Shown here: piece by piece, positions 1-10,415 of the stretch
Layout: every line of letters begins with the position of its first letter
Numbering within the stretch: the first letter of the stretch is position 1
Assembly (NCBI GenBank): GCA_034399355.1
Contig: JAXMMT010000048.1
Coordinates: forward strand, 1 to 18,610
Length of the DNA: 18,610 nucleotides
Source of the DNA: UBA2279 sp034399355
GTDB lineage: Bacteria > Actinomycetota > Coriobacteriia > Anaerosomatales > Anaerosomataceae
Reading direction: 5' to 3'
The notes under the pieces: model-generated
Seen by the model: only the letters and a program-made list of their open reading frames with translations
Told to the model about the DNA's origin: nothing
The model's database searches: none
Position numbers and translations under genes: made by a program

Positions 1-477
1 TAGGATGCGCGGCTCTAACACGAGTGCGCGAGCGAGCGCGACCCGCTGTGCCTCGCCGCCCGAGAGCGTGAGCGCCGAAGCGTCCGCCATGGCGTCGAGT
101 CCCACGCGCCCCACGACCTCGCGAACCCGGCGGTCCCTCTCGGCAACGGACACGCCACGCAGCTTGAGGCCGTAGGCGACGTTCTCGGCAACGGTGCCGT
201 TGAACAGGTACGGCTTTTGGAAGACGGCAGCCATCATGAGGCGCGCCGAGCGGCTGCGATGGGTCACGGGCCGGCCATCGATCGTGACGGCGCCCGCGTC
301 GGGTTTCTCCAGCAGGCCGACGATACGAAGCAGCGTGGACTTGCCGGCGCCCGACGGTCCGAGCAGCGCGTGGGTCTCACCCTCGGCCACCTCGAACCGG
401 TCGATGTCGAGTACGACCCGGCGGCGATACTTCTGGCGGACGCCCTCGGCCAGGATGAGCGGCATCTTATCGCTCAT
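1..477 (-). CDS. tupC: Tungstate ABC transporter ATP-binding protein, partial
   Basis: This is the ATPase subunit of an ABC importer. It powers tungstate (or molybdate) uptake at the inner face of the membrane. The first 159 residues are present and the C-terminus, with Walker B, runs off the window at position 1. The sequence shows Walker A GPSGAGKST (residues 40-48), a Q-loop VFQKP (about 85-89) and the signature LSGGEAQRVALARAL (138-152). The ATG at 477 overlaps the last 11 bases of the permease gene, so the two are probably translationally coupled; a second in-frame ATG at 465 is less likely. The fold alone does not set the substrate. The tungstate call rests on the neighbouring TupA and TupB. 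Confidence 0.9.
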   Translation of the reverse strand, partial: MSDKMPLILAEGVRQKYRRRVVLDIDRFEVAEGETHALLGPSGAGKSTLLRIVGLLEKPDAGAVTIDGRPVTHRSRSARLMMAAVFQKPYLFNGTVAENVAYGLKLRGVSVAERDRRVREVVGRVGLDAMADASALTLSGGEAQRVALARALVLEPRIL

Positions 478-1171
478 AGCGGGCTCCCGACTGCTGCAAT
501 GTGGTGAGCAGCCCGTTGATGATGAACGCAATGCCGATGAGGATGAACCCGAGCGCGAGCGCGGTGCCGAAGTTGCCCATACGGCTCTCCAGCACGATCG
601 CGGTCGTCATGGTCCGGGTCGAGCCTTCGATGTTGCCGCCGACCATCATGACGGCGCCGACCTCGGAGATGATGCCGCCGAAGCCGGCCACGACTGCGGC
701 CATCACGCCACGACGCGCTTCTTTGATAGTGAGCACCGCCTCCTGCCACCATGACGCACCCAACGAACGCGCCTGCAGCCGGAGTTCCAGCGGGACGGAG
801 GCGACGGCGGCGGCGGTAACGCCGGCAACGAGTGGTGTGGAGATCATGACCTGGGCGATGACCATGGCAGGCGTCGAGAACAGAAGGCGCAGATCCCCGA
901 GGGGGCCACTGCGCGAGAGGAACATGAAGACGAGCAGACCCGCAACAACCGGCGGAAGTCCCATGCCGGTGTTCACGATGACGAGCGAGAATCGGCGCCC
1001 TACGAAGCGGCCGACGCCGAGCAGATAGCCCACGGGGATACCGACGATCATCGCGATGAGGACTGCGACGGCCGAGACGCGCAGCGAGAGGAAGATGATC
1101 TCGAAGACCGACGATGCGCCGGACCCAAGCAACTGTACGGCCTCAACGACCGCGCTCCATATCACGTCCAT
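467..1171 (-). CDS. tupB: Tungstate ABC transporter permease
   Basis: This is a 234-residue integral membrane permease of the binding-protein-dependent type, the usual size for TupB. Several strongly hydrophobic segments are visible, roughly at residues 18-48, 58-85, 90-125 and 165-228. Between them lies a cytoplasmic coupling loop (RSLGASWWQEAVLTI, about residues 137-151) of the kind that docks on the ATPase. It would form the channel for oxyanion delivered by TupA. The gene lies 27 bp after tupA and overlaps tupC by 11 bp. An AGGGA sequence precedes the ATG. A molybdate or sulfate permease is the main alternative, but the linked TupA favours tungstate. Confidence 0.9.
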   Translation of the reverse strand: MDVIWSAVVEAVQLLGSGASSVFEIIFLSLRVSAVAVLIAMIVGIPVGYLLGVGRFVGRRFSLVIVNTGMGLPPVVAGLLVFMFLSRSGPLGDLRLLFSTPAMVIAQVMISTPLVAGVTAAAVASVPLELRLQARSLGASWWQEAVLTIKEARRGVMAAVVAGFGGIISEVGAVMMVGGNIEGSTRTMTTAIVLESRMGNFGTALALGFILIGIAFIINGLLTTLQQSGARYER

Positions 1172-1198
1172 GCGATTCCCTGTCGTGTGGAGGGGTAC

Positions 1199-2047
1199 TT
1201 ACGATGCGTTCGGCACGAACAACGGCTCGCCGAACTTCTCGATGCCATAGGTCTCAATGACTGCCTGGCCTGCGGCGCCAGTGATCCAGTCCGCGAACGC
1301 CTGCGCGCCCTCCATGTTGGTGGCATCGACCACTGGAATGACACCGTACTGGTTGAAGAGGATCTTGTCGCCCTCGGCCAATACGACAAGGTCCAGCGTA
1401 TCCATGAGATTAAGGTAGGTGGCACGGTCACTCATGGTGTAGCCGAGCTTGTCGTTCGCAAGCTTCAGCACGTCACCCATACCCTGACCTGCCGAGAGGT
1501 ACCAGTCGCCCGCAGGCTCGATCGTGGCGGCGGTCCAGATCGACTTCTCCTTCGTGTGCGTACCGGAGTCGTCACCGCGCGAGACGAACGTCGCTTCGGC
1601 CTCCAAGATCTTGGTGAACACAGCGGCTGCGTCGGTCATGCCCTTGATGCCCGCGGGATCCGCCTCGGGGCCGACCACGACGAAGTCGTTGTACATGACG
1701 TCGCTACGCTCGGTGCCGAAACCGGCCTCGACGAAGGCGTCTTCCTTGGCACGTGCGTGAACGAGCAGCACGTCGGCGTCCTTGGACTCGCCGAGAGCGA
1801 TGGCCTCGCCGGTACCGACGGCGACGACCTCGACCGTGTACTCCGGATAGGCTTCCTCGAATGCCGGAATCAGCACGTCGAACAGCCCGGAGTCCTGCGT
1901 GGAAGTGGTGGATGCGAGAACGAGCCTCGTGGGTTCTACGGTGTCCCCGGCCTTCTCAGTGCACGCAGCAAGCGAGAATACGAGCGCGATCGAGAGGGCT
2001 AGAACGGCGACGCGCCAGACAGCGGACGCCTTTGAGCGGTAGAACAT
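1199..2047 (-). CDS. tupA: Tungstate-binding lipoprotein TupA
   Basis: This is the extracytoplasmic solute-binding protein that captures tungstate for TupBC. The 282-residue product starts with a basic N-terminus, a hydrophobic stretch and a lipobox LAAC with Cys29 as the predicted lipid anchor. The family hallmark TTSTQDSGL is at residues 47-55, and the second oxyanion-binding motif SRGDDSGT is at about 156-163. Both are typical of TupA rather than ModA. The start is well supported: an AAAGGAG site (2054-2060) lies 6 bases from the ATG. That site falls inside the closing stem of the predicted Moco/Tuco riboswitch upstream, so translation is probably turned off when cofactor is plentiful. Confidence 0.93.
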   Translation of the reverse strand: MFYRSKASAVWRVAVLALSIALVFSLAACTEKAGDTVEPTRLVLASTTSTQDSGLFDVLIPAFEEAYPEYTVEVVAVGTGEAIALGESKDADVLLVHARAKEDAFVEAGFGTERSDVMYNDFVVVGPEADPAGIKGMTDAAAVFTKILEAEATFVSRGDDSGTHTKEKSIWTAATIEPAGDWYLSAGQGMGDVLKLANDKLGYTMSDRATYLNLMDTLDLVVLAEGDKILFNQYGVIPVVDATNMEGAQAFADWITGAAGQAVIETYGIEKFGEPLFVPNAS

Positions 2048-2052
2048 GGGGT

Positions 2053-2154
2053 TCTCCTTTCCAAGTAACGGGAGGCGAGGCGGTTTCCCTTCCCCACCCT
2101 ATCGGTCTCGCGTCCATGACGGGTATTCCGCTGTAGGCGCACGAGACTCGGAGA
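2053..2154 (-). promoter_or_regulatory. Moco/Tuco-type riboswitch in the tupA leader
   Basis: The RNA read on the minus strand ends with UCCCGUUACUUGGAAAGG, nearly the same as the conserved 3' block of the E. coli moaA Moco RNA (CUCCCGUAUCUGGAAAGG, from memory). Just before it is a 7-bp hairpin, GGUGGGG with CCUCGCC (2092-2098 with 2074-2080), whose loop AAGGGAAACCG resembles the GA-rich loop of the E. coli element. The closing stem P1 is UCUCC (2150-2154) with GGAGA (2053-2057). Another stem, GUCUCG/CGAGAC, pairs 2142-2147 with 2105-2110. GGAGA is also the tupA Shine-Dalgarno, which predicts an OFF switch on ligand binding. I could not align the 5' half base by base. Whether it senses the molybdenum or tungsten form is inferred only from the gene it controls. 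Confidence 0.8.
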
Positions 2155-2193
2155 CGTATGGCCTGATGCTCAGTGGCAACAGGTATGGGGCTC

Positions 2194-2221
2194 AGTGTAG
2201 CCGAAACGGAAGTACCGTCAA
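2194..2221 (-). promoter_or_regulatory. Sigma70-type promoter for tupABC
   Basis: On the minus strand, TTGACG (2216-2221) and TACACT (2194-2199) are separated by 16 bases. Transcription would begin near 2187 and give a leader of about 140 bases that contains the whole riboswitch. The tup genes therefore need not depend on lysR transcription. An 8-base direct repeat, GCTCAGTG at 2190-2197 and 2168-2175, is 22 bp apart and overlaps the -10 and early leader. It could be a protein-binding site. Confidence 0.6.
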
Positions 2222-2228
2222 ACTCCGC

Positions 2229-3122
2229 TCAGGTCCCGAGAGCCTCGCGCAGATAGTCGATGAGCGCATCGGCGGCCCTCGTGAGCGTGTTCCGCGGCAT
2301 CACAAGGTAGAGCGGACGGACCAGCGGGAACGAGCCTTCAGGCACGCGGGCGACGGTGCCGAGCTGGAGGGCCTTCTCGGCCACCCACGTGCTCACGACG
2401 CCGATGCCCATGCCGCCCTCGACCGCACTCACGATCGCCTCATTGGTTCCAAGCTCCATCACGACCCGTAGCTCGGCGGGATCGATGCCACCGTGACGCA
2501 TCGCGTCTTCGAAGACCATGCGCGTGCCGCTGCCGGACTCGCGCACGATGAACGGCTCCTCGACGAGATCGGCGAAGCACACGGAGTCTCTCTTCAGCAG
2601 TGCATGGTTGGGCGCACAGATCATGACGAGATCATCGTGGCCGAGACGCTCATACTCGACGCGCGCGCCATGTACCTCGGCGCCGGTCATGCCGAGCTGC
2701 GCTTCGCCGGACTCTACCTTCTCGATGACCTCGGCGGTATCGAAGACGCGCAGCGTGATGCCCACTTCCGGGAACTTGCGCAGGAAACCGCCAAGCAGGC
2801 GTGGTAGCACGTACTGGCCGGGCGTGGTGGAAGCCGCGAAGAGCAGGCGCCCCGAGACGGTCTCGCTCAGCTGCTCGAGAGCCGTTCTGGCGTCATCGAG
2901 TTCGGCCAGGACCTTACGCGCGTACGGAAGCAGCGCACGGCCGGCCTCGGTGGTCTCGACCTTGCGGTAACGGCGGTCGAACAGCGTTGCGCCAAGGTCC
3001 GACTCGAGTGCCTGGACCTGCATCGTGACAGCTGGCTGTGAAAGTCCCATCGAACGCGCCGCCTCGGAGAACGAGGCGTGCTCCACAACCGTCACGAACG
3101 TCTTGAGTTGCGCAATGTTCAC
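2229..3122 (-). CDS. LysR-family transcriptional regulator (CysB/CysL-like)
   Basis: This 297-residue regulator has the standard LysR layout. A winged helix-turn-helix lies at about residues 1-60 (ASFSEAARSMGLSQPAVT is the helix-turn-helix core), then a linker helix, then a two-lobed effector domain from about residue 90 to the end. The start of that domain, FAASTTPGQYVLPRLLG, resembles regulators of oxyanion or sulfur metabolism such as CysL, and the LysR proteins linked to selenium metabolism. Its position directly upstream of tupABC suggests a role in tungstate or molybdate use. A LysR-type palindrome at 3209-3223, between this gene and the divergent metal operon, is a candidate binding site. 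The ligand is unknown. The start has only a weak ribosome binding site. Confidence 0.9.
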   Translation of the reverse strand: MNIAQLKTFVTVVEHASFSEAARSMGLSQPAVTMQVQALESDLGATLFDRRYRKVETTEAGRALLPYARKVLAELDDARTALEQLSETVSGRLLFAASTTPGQYVLPRLLGGFLRKFPEVGITLRVFDTAEVIEKVESGEAQLGMTGAEVHGARVEYERLGHDDLVMICAPNHALLKRDSVCFADLVEEPFIVRESGSGTRMVFEDAMRHGGIDPAELRVVMELGTNEAIVSAVEGGMGIGVVSTWVAEKALQLGTVARVPEGSFPLVRPLYLVMPRNTLTRAADALIDYLREALGT

Positions 3123-3208
3123 GACCGAGTCGACCCCCGTGCACGTGTGGTTGCTGATGCTGTCTATGCTACCCCATTCGATGGCCGAGAAGCGCGTTTG
3201 CGCGGCGC

Positions 3209-3223
3209 GTCTACGTGGTAGAC
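3209..3223. promoter_or_regulatory. LysR-type box (T-N11-A palindrome)
   Basis: GTCTAC-GTG-GTAGAC is a perfect inverted repeat with 6-bp arms. It contains TCTAC-N3-GTAGA, the T-N11-A pattern of LysR operators. It lies in the divergent region, 86 bp before lysR and 40 bp before the Fur-family gene. It could serve autoregulation of lysR, control of the metal operon, or both. Confidence 0.5.
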
Positions 3224-3233
3224 TCCTGCTATA

Positions 3234-3248
3234 TGAGAACCATTCTCA
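3234..3248. promoter_or_regulatory. Fur-family operator
   Basis: TGAGAAC-C-ATTCTCA reads as TGAGAA-N3-TTCTCA, a 15-bp near-perfect palindrome close to the general Fur/Zur box form TGAnAA-N3-TTnTCA. It ends 15 bp before the Fur-family start codon and overlaps a possible -10 (TATATG, 3230-3235). Binding here would block transcription of the whole regulator and transporter operon. Autoregulation by the gene just downstream is the simplest reading. Confidence 0.75.
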
Positions 3249-3263
3249 GTTAGGCAAAGACGG

Positions 3264-3710
3264 ATGGCCAACGCACACAAAATGACCGACGAAGAACTAC
3301 GGACCGCCTGTGGCGAGAGACGTATGAGCCGCCAACGGCTGCATATCGCACGCGCAGCTGCGGAGCTAGCCCGTGCGTTCACCGTGGAAGAGCTGCACCG
3401 CCTGGCAGGACATAGCGTCCCGAATCTTGGCGTCGCCACCACCTACCGCGCGGTCGCAGCGATGGCTGATTGCGGCACGCTTGCGATCATCGGCGAGCGC
3501 GATGGCCGCACGCTCTACGTGTGGTGCGCCAACGACGAGCACCACCACCACCTCATCTGCACCGGCTGCGGCCGCGTAGCCGGTATCGACTGCCCCCTCC
3601 CGGAGGGAGACGGGCTCGCCGCCGCACAAGACGCCGGCTTCACGATCACGCGCCACGACCTCACGCTCTACGGCCTCTGCGACGCGTGTCGAGATGGCGG
3701 TGAGGCATAG
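3264..3710 (+). CDS. Fur-family metal-dependent repressor
   Basis: This 148-residue DNA-binding repressor senses a metal ion. The N-terminal winged helix contains the recognition helix GVATTYRAVAAMADCG (about 56-71). The C-terminal dimerisation and metal domain shows HHHH (93-96) and two Cys pairs, C99/C102 and C139/C142, the structural zinc site of Fur, Zur and Nur proteins. The ATG at 3264 has a poor Shine-Dalgarno; an ATG at 3282 is possible but no better. The gene heads an operon with an ECF metal transporter, and a Fur box lies just upstream, so it probably represses its own operon when metal is sufficient. The metal (zinc, cobalt, nickel or iron) cannot be settled from sequence; the transporter family favours Co, Ni or Zn. 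Confidence 0.9.
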   Translation: MANAHKMTDEELRTACGERRMSRQRLHIARAAAELARAFTVEELHRLAGHSVPNLGVATTYRAVAAMADCGTLAIIGERDGRTLYVWCANDEHHHHLICTGCGRVAGIDCPLPEGDGLAAAQDAGFTITRHDLTLYGLCDACRDGGEA

Positions 3711-4547
3711 ATGTCGCACATCCACATCCCCGACGGCGTGCTGCCGGTCTGGCTCTGGGGCGTTGGCTGGCTCGTCACGCTCATCGCGCTCGCCATCGCT
3801 TCCCGCGTCGCCGAGCGCGAAGCGGTGCGCCGCAAGGTGCCGCTGCTCGGGGTCATCTCGGCGCTCGTGCTCATCGCGATGTCGACGGAGATCGTGCCGA
3901 TCGCCTACCACGTGAACCTCACCGTCGTCGCCGGTGCGATTCTCGGTCCGTGGATGTCGATCATCTCGGCGTTCGTCGTACAGGTGATACTCGCGTTGCT
4001 CGGCCATGGCGGTGTGACCGTCATCGGGCTGAACACGATACAGACCGCCACCGAGATGATCTTGGGCTGGCTGCTCTTCCGCACCTTCGTGCGCGTCATC
4101 GGCAGGCCGCGCGTGCGCTGGGCGGCCGCCGTTGCGACCGTGCTAACGCTCGCCGTCACGACGACGATGCTCGTCGGGCTCGTGGCGCTCGCCGGGGCCG
4201 GTCCCGCCGCGATGCGCGAGACTGGCGCGCTCAACCCAGCGACACTGCGCTTCGGCAACCCGCTCGACGGCGGCGTGGTGAGTATCAAGCTCTTCAGCAC
4301 CCATGAGCATGCAGATGATCACGAGGCTGACGACGGACATGCCCACGAGGAGGTCGACACCGGACTCTCGATCTCGCGCTTCGCAACCATCGTCTACACG
4401 CTCGGGCCGATCGGCTGGCTGCTCGAAGCGTTGATCACGGCTGGGATCCTCGGCTACGTGGCGCGCGTCCGACCGTCACTCGTCTTCGAGGGCGGGCTGG
4501 CCGAGACCGAGCCCGCCCACTACGGCGACGAGCACGGGAGGCACTAG
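3711..4547 (+). CDS. cbiM: CbiM-like substrate-specific subunit of ECF metal transporter
   Basis: This is the membrane S-component that selects the metal in a CbiMQO/NikMQO-type energy-coupling factor importer. It begins MSHIHIPDGVLP. The HIPDG start is the family hallmark, and the N-terminal His residues are metal ligands in known members. Multiple hydrophobic helices follow (about 14-32, 44-65, 70-100, 105-128, 138-163, 224-252). At 278 residues it is longer than a plain CbiM. The extra length is a hydrophilic His-rich loop (His198, 200, 204, 210, 212) before the last helix, perhaps a substitute for the missing CbiN or NikN partner. Its ATG directly follows the regulator stop codon. No cbiN gene is present in the operon. 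Confidence 0.88.
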   Translation: MSHIHIPDGVLPVWLWGVGWLVTLIALAIASRVAEREAVRRKVPLLGVISALVLIAMSTEIVPIAYHVNLTVVAGAILGPWMSIISAFVVQVILALLGHGGVTVIGLNTIQTATEMILGWLLFRTFVRVIGRPRVRWAAAVATVLTLAVTTTMLVGLVALAGAGPAAMRETGALNPATLRFGNPLDGGVVSIKLFSTHEHADDHEADDGHAHEEVDTGLSISRFATIVYTLGPIGWLLEALITAGILGYVARVRPSLVFEGGLAETEPAHYGDEHGRH

Positions 4548-5347
4548 TGGATATCACCGCCGTCGACCGTGCTGCGGTGCTGGGCACATCCCGGCTACAC
4601 ATCGCTTCCGCCCGCGCGAAGGTGATTGCGTTCACGCTCATACTGGCAACTGTTGTCGTGACTAACGACGTGCTCATGTTGCTCTCGGCGCTGTTGCTCC
4701 TTCTCTCGCTCGCCACCGGCATGGGAATGCCGCTGCGTCGCATGGTGCCGCTGGCGCTGTATCCGGCGGTGTTCGCAGCGGTGTTCGCGTTCGCTTCAGC
4801 GCCCAGTGCGCTCTCGGCGGTGCTGATCGTGGGCAAGGCGGTGACCGCGGCGCTCGGCAGCATCGTGCTGATGTTCTCGACGCCCTACCCGCGAGTCTTC
4901 GCCATCATGCAGCGATTCGTGCCTGGCATCGTGGGCGACGCGCTGCTCATGACGTACCGCTCGCTGTTCCTGCTGGCCGAGAAGCTCACGAACCTGCTGA
5001 CCGCCATCAAGCTGCGCGCAGGCCTCTCGGGCAGACAGCCGGTGCGCGCCTTCCGAGCGACCACCCGGGCACTCGGCGGGCTGCTACTCTACTCGCTCGA
5101 CCTCTCCCAGCGCGAGTACGACGTCTTGCGCCTGCGTGGCTACGAACGCCGACTGCGCGTGCGCACCGTGCCGTCAGCCGACGTCGCCATGGACCGCGCG
5201 CTGCTCGTGGGCGCTGCGGGGCTTGTCAGCATCACCATCACCGTGCGCTGGGCGGCCGACGCCGTCGGCGCGTACAGCTGGATGCTCGCCACACTCTGCC
5301 TGCTCACGCTCGTCGTCACCGCGATCGCACGTCGGAGGAAGTCATGA
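4547..5347 (+). CDS. cbiQ: ECF transporter transmembrane subunit CbiQ/EcfT
   Basis: This is the 266-residue energy-coupling membrane subunit (T-component) that links the S-component to the ATPase. Hydrophobic helices occupy the N-terminal third, and one or two helices lie at the C-terminus. The middle is cytoplasmic and helical and carries an LRLRGYERR segment (about 194-202) that matches the Ala-Arg-Gly type coupling motif touching the ATPase. The start is GTG at 4547, overlapping the cbiM TAG by one base, which implies translational coupling. It overlaps cbiO by 4 bases at the other end. Confidence 0.88.
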   Translation: MDITAVDRAAVLGTSRLHIASARAKVIAFTLILATVVVTNDVLMLLSALLLLLSLATGMGMPLRRMVPLALYPAVFAAVFAFASAPSALSAVLIVGKAVTAALGSIVLMFSTPYPRVFAIMQRFVPGIVGDALLMTYRSLFLLAEKLTNLLTAIKLRAGLSGRQPVRAFRATTRALGGLLLYSLDLSQREYDVLRLRGYERRLRVRTVPSADVAMDRALLVGAAGLVSITITVRWAADAVGAYSWMLATLCLLTLVVTAIARRRKS

Positions 5348-6231
5348 CCAAGCACCCGCACGTTCACGAGCACGATCACCCGGATGAACCGGACGCTGAA
5401 GAGGTCGTACGCATCAGTTGCGTGCGGCACACCTACGAGGACGGCACCAGCGTGAGGCTCTGCGGCATGGACTTCCTCGTACACCGCGGCAAGCGCGTGG
5501 CGGTACTCGGCCCGAACGGCGCGGGCAAGACGACGTTGCTCTACCATATCCTCGGCCTGCTCCGTCCGCAGGAGGGCGAGGTGCGGGTCTTCGGCACCAA
5601 ACCGGCTGAGGACTGGAAGGACATCCGTCGGCGCATCGGCGTGGTACTGCAGAACGTCGACGAGCAGCTTATCGCGCCCACGGTCTTCGATGACGTCGCG
5701 TTCTCGCCGCAGCAGTACGGGCTTCCGGACGACGAGGTTCAGCAGCGCACGATAGCCGCGCTCGAACTGCTCGGCATCAGTGATCTCGCTGGCCGCGTGC
5801 CACACAGCCTGTCGGGCGGCGAGAAGCGCAAGGTGGCGCTGGCCGGCGCTCTGGTGATGGACCCGGAGTTGCTCGTGCTCGACGAACCCTTTGAGGGCCT
5901 CGACCCCGCCTCACGCGACAACCTGGTGGGGCTGCTCGGCCGACTTTCTGCCGAGGGGGGCGTGACAGTTGTGTTCTCCACCCACGACATCGACACGGTA
6001 CCGGACTTCGCCGACTACGCGTACGTGCTCGCTCCCGGCGGGACGATCGTGCTGCGGGGTACGCCCGCCGAAGTCTTCAGCAACGCCGACGTGATTGCGC
6101 AGGGCAACATCAAGCCGCCGATACTGGCCGAACTGTTTGCGCGGCTGCGCGAGCGCGACCCCGGCGCGCCGGAACCAGCACTGTCAGTGAACGCGGCGGT
6201 CGAGGCGCTCGAAGCGTGGAAGCGCGGGTAG
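5344..6231 (+). CDS. cbiO: ECF transporter ATP-binding subunit CbiO
   Basis: This is the ATPase that drives the ECF metal importer. Walker A GPNGAGKTT is at residues 56-64, the Q-loop at Q103, the signature LSGGEKRK at 156-163, Walker B LLVLDEP with D180/E181, and the switch His at H214. At 295 residues it is complete. The N-terminus before the ABC domain is unusual, HPHVHEHDH within the first 12 residues, a likely metal-binding tail. The start is secure, because GGAGGA lies just before the ATG, which overlaps the cbiQ TGA (ATGA). The His tail is therefore really translated. It is the last gene of the fur-cbiMQO operon and converges on a small minus-strand gene. Confidence 0.93.
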   Translation: MTKHPHVHEHDHPDEPDAEEVVRISCVRHTYEDGTSVRLCGMDFLVHRGKRVAVLGPNGAGKTTLLYHILGLLRPQEGEVRVFGTKPAEDWKDIRRRIGVVLQNVDEQLIAPTVFDDVAFSPQQYGLPDDEVQQRTIAALELLGISDLAGRVPHSLSGGEKRKVALAGALVMDPELLVLDEPFEGLDPASRDNLVGLLGRLSAEGGVTVVFSTHDIDTVPDFADYAYVLAPGGTIVLRGTPAEVFSNADVIAQGNIKPPILAELFARLRERDPGAPEPALSVNAAVEALEAWKRG

Positions 6232-6270
6232 CTTCGCGACGTTGAGCGGCGTGTCAGGCATGGTGCCTTT

Positions 6271-6468
6271 CTACGAACGTTTGGCGAACGAGAACCATAG
6301 GCCGAGAAGGCCAACAACGTTCGACACGGCGAAGACGATCGTTGCCGTCCTGCCCCAGTCAAAGACGAACTCGTTGAGCAGCAATCCGAGAGTGCCGGCG
6401 ATCACCAGCACGAACCCGATTAGCCTCAGCGCTCCAGGCTCTTCTCGCATGACTTCTCTTTCCCCCAT
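6271..6468 (-). CDS. Small two-helix membrane protein, unknown function
   Basis: This is a 65-residue protein, or 59 residues if the ATG at 6450 is used. That second start has a better purine-rich site (GGGGGAAAGAGA) upstream. Two hydrophobic segments, LIGFVLVIAGTLGLLLNEFVF and TIVFAVSNVVGLLGLWFSF, are joined by a short charged turn, and the C-terminus is basic (FAKRS). It lies 17 bp after carB on the same strand and may be cotranscribed with it. I do not recognise a family. It looks genuine from its membrane pattern and close spacing. Confidence 0.6.
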   Translation of the reverse strand: MGEREVMREEPGALRLIGFVLVIAGTLGLLLNEFVFDWGRTATIVFAVSNVVGLLGLWFSFAKRS

Positions 6469-6485
6469 TGTTCGACAGGCGGCGC

Positions 6486-9701
<3,216 letters not shown>

Positions 9702-9840
9702 GTAGTGGCCTCCAAATAGAGTCTCTCTCCTGCGACCGTCGCCGCGCCTGTTGGATATTCTGCCACATAGTCGCTTAGCGTGACGGACTCAGTTGCTCGG
9801 ATGATGCCGATGTGGTGCAAACGCAGCTGTATGGGTACCT

Positions 9841-9933
9841 CCGAAGGTTGTGGTGATGATCTCGCTGGATGACTACGAGGCCCTCGAGGAAACGTCCTAC
9901 TTGCTGCGCAGCCCGAAGAGCGCGCGGCGCTGA
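9841..9933 (+). pseudogene. Remnant of a YefM/Phd-type antitoxin gene
   Basis: Read forward, this stretch gives PKVVVMISLDDYEALEETSY followed by LLRSPKSARR and a TGA stop. It closely resembles the second half of YefM antitoxins, where an AAV(V)MSLDDYxxLEET core is followed by YLLxSPxNAR. There is no start codon or N-terminal half in frame: an in-frame TGA occurs at 9802 and the intervening residues do not look like the family. No toxin gene follows. It is best read as a decayed piece of a toxin-antitoxin module in the carB upstream region. A chance match is unlikely but possible. Confidence 0.55.
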
Positions 9934-9957
9934 GGTTGGCGACGCTGAACTCGTCGG

Positions 9958-10233
9958 CTAGTACCCGCTGACCTGACTGATGGTGCTGAAGAGCGCTGCC
10001 CCGCCGACGAGCGCGATGATTATCCCGATGACCGTCCCGATGACCGCGAAGATCAAGCTGATCGCCAGTAGATGACCGTAGATGGCCCACGCGCGCGTCC
10101 AGAACTTGGGGCTGATGATGTTCGTCTGCGGAAGACGCGCCTCCAAAGCCACGATGCGCTGCTCCAAGAATGCGACGTACTGGGGATCGTTGCGCATCGG
10201 CTGCGGCGCCCCCGGATAACCCATACCGTCCAT
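9958..10233 (-). CDS. Small membrane protein with N-terminal coiled segment
   Basis: This is a 91-residue protein of unknown function. It has a Gly/Pro-rich start, then a short heptad-like helix (YVAFLEQRIVALEARL, about 19-34), then a long hydrophobic region (about 48-85, GHLLAISLIFAVIGTVIGII and onward) that could form one or two membrane helices. The start is well supported by GAGGAGA 6 bases before the ATG. It lies upstream of carB on the same strand, separated by 256 bp that contain the antitoxin remnant, so cotranscription is uncertain. I do not recognise a family. Confidence 0.7.
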   Translation of the reverse strand: MDGMGYPGAPQPMRNDPQYVAFLEQRIVALEARLPQTNIISPKFWTRAWAIYGHLLAISLIFAVIGTVIGIIIALVGGAALFSTISQVSGY

Positions 10234-10415
10234 GCGATTCTCCTCTGGCTAACGGTGCCGTGTGGCCAATTCACGATAGCAGACGAGGGCGGAAAGGGAC
10301 GCGACTAGCCTCGGCTCATGAGACCCCTGGACCTGATCTGCGAGGCCGTAGAGGTTCTTGCGTAGGCCGCCACAAAGCCTCACGTCAAGAATGCGACCAG
10401 TGCCATGCTCCCGGG

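Noticed and set aside
1187..2002. 271-codon plus-strand frame over tupA
   Set aside because: It is antisense to tupA, whose lipobox and family motifs are clear.
3366..4007. 213-codon minus-strand frame over the Fur and cbiM genes
   Set aside because: It is a shadow frame full of Arg/Asp/His repeats, lying opposite two well-supported genes.
6219..6235. GAAGC-N7-GCTTC as a terminator for the cbi operon
   Set aside because: It is a short 5-bp stem overlapping the cbiO stop codon, with no T-run.
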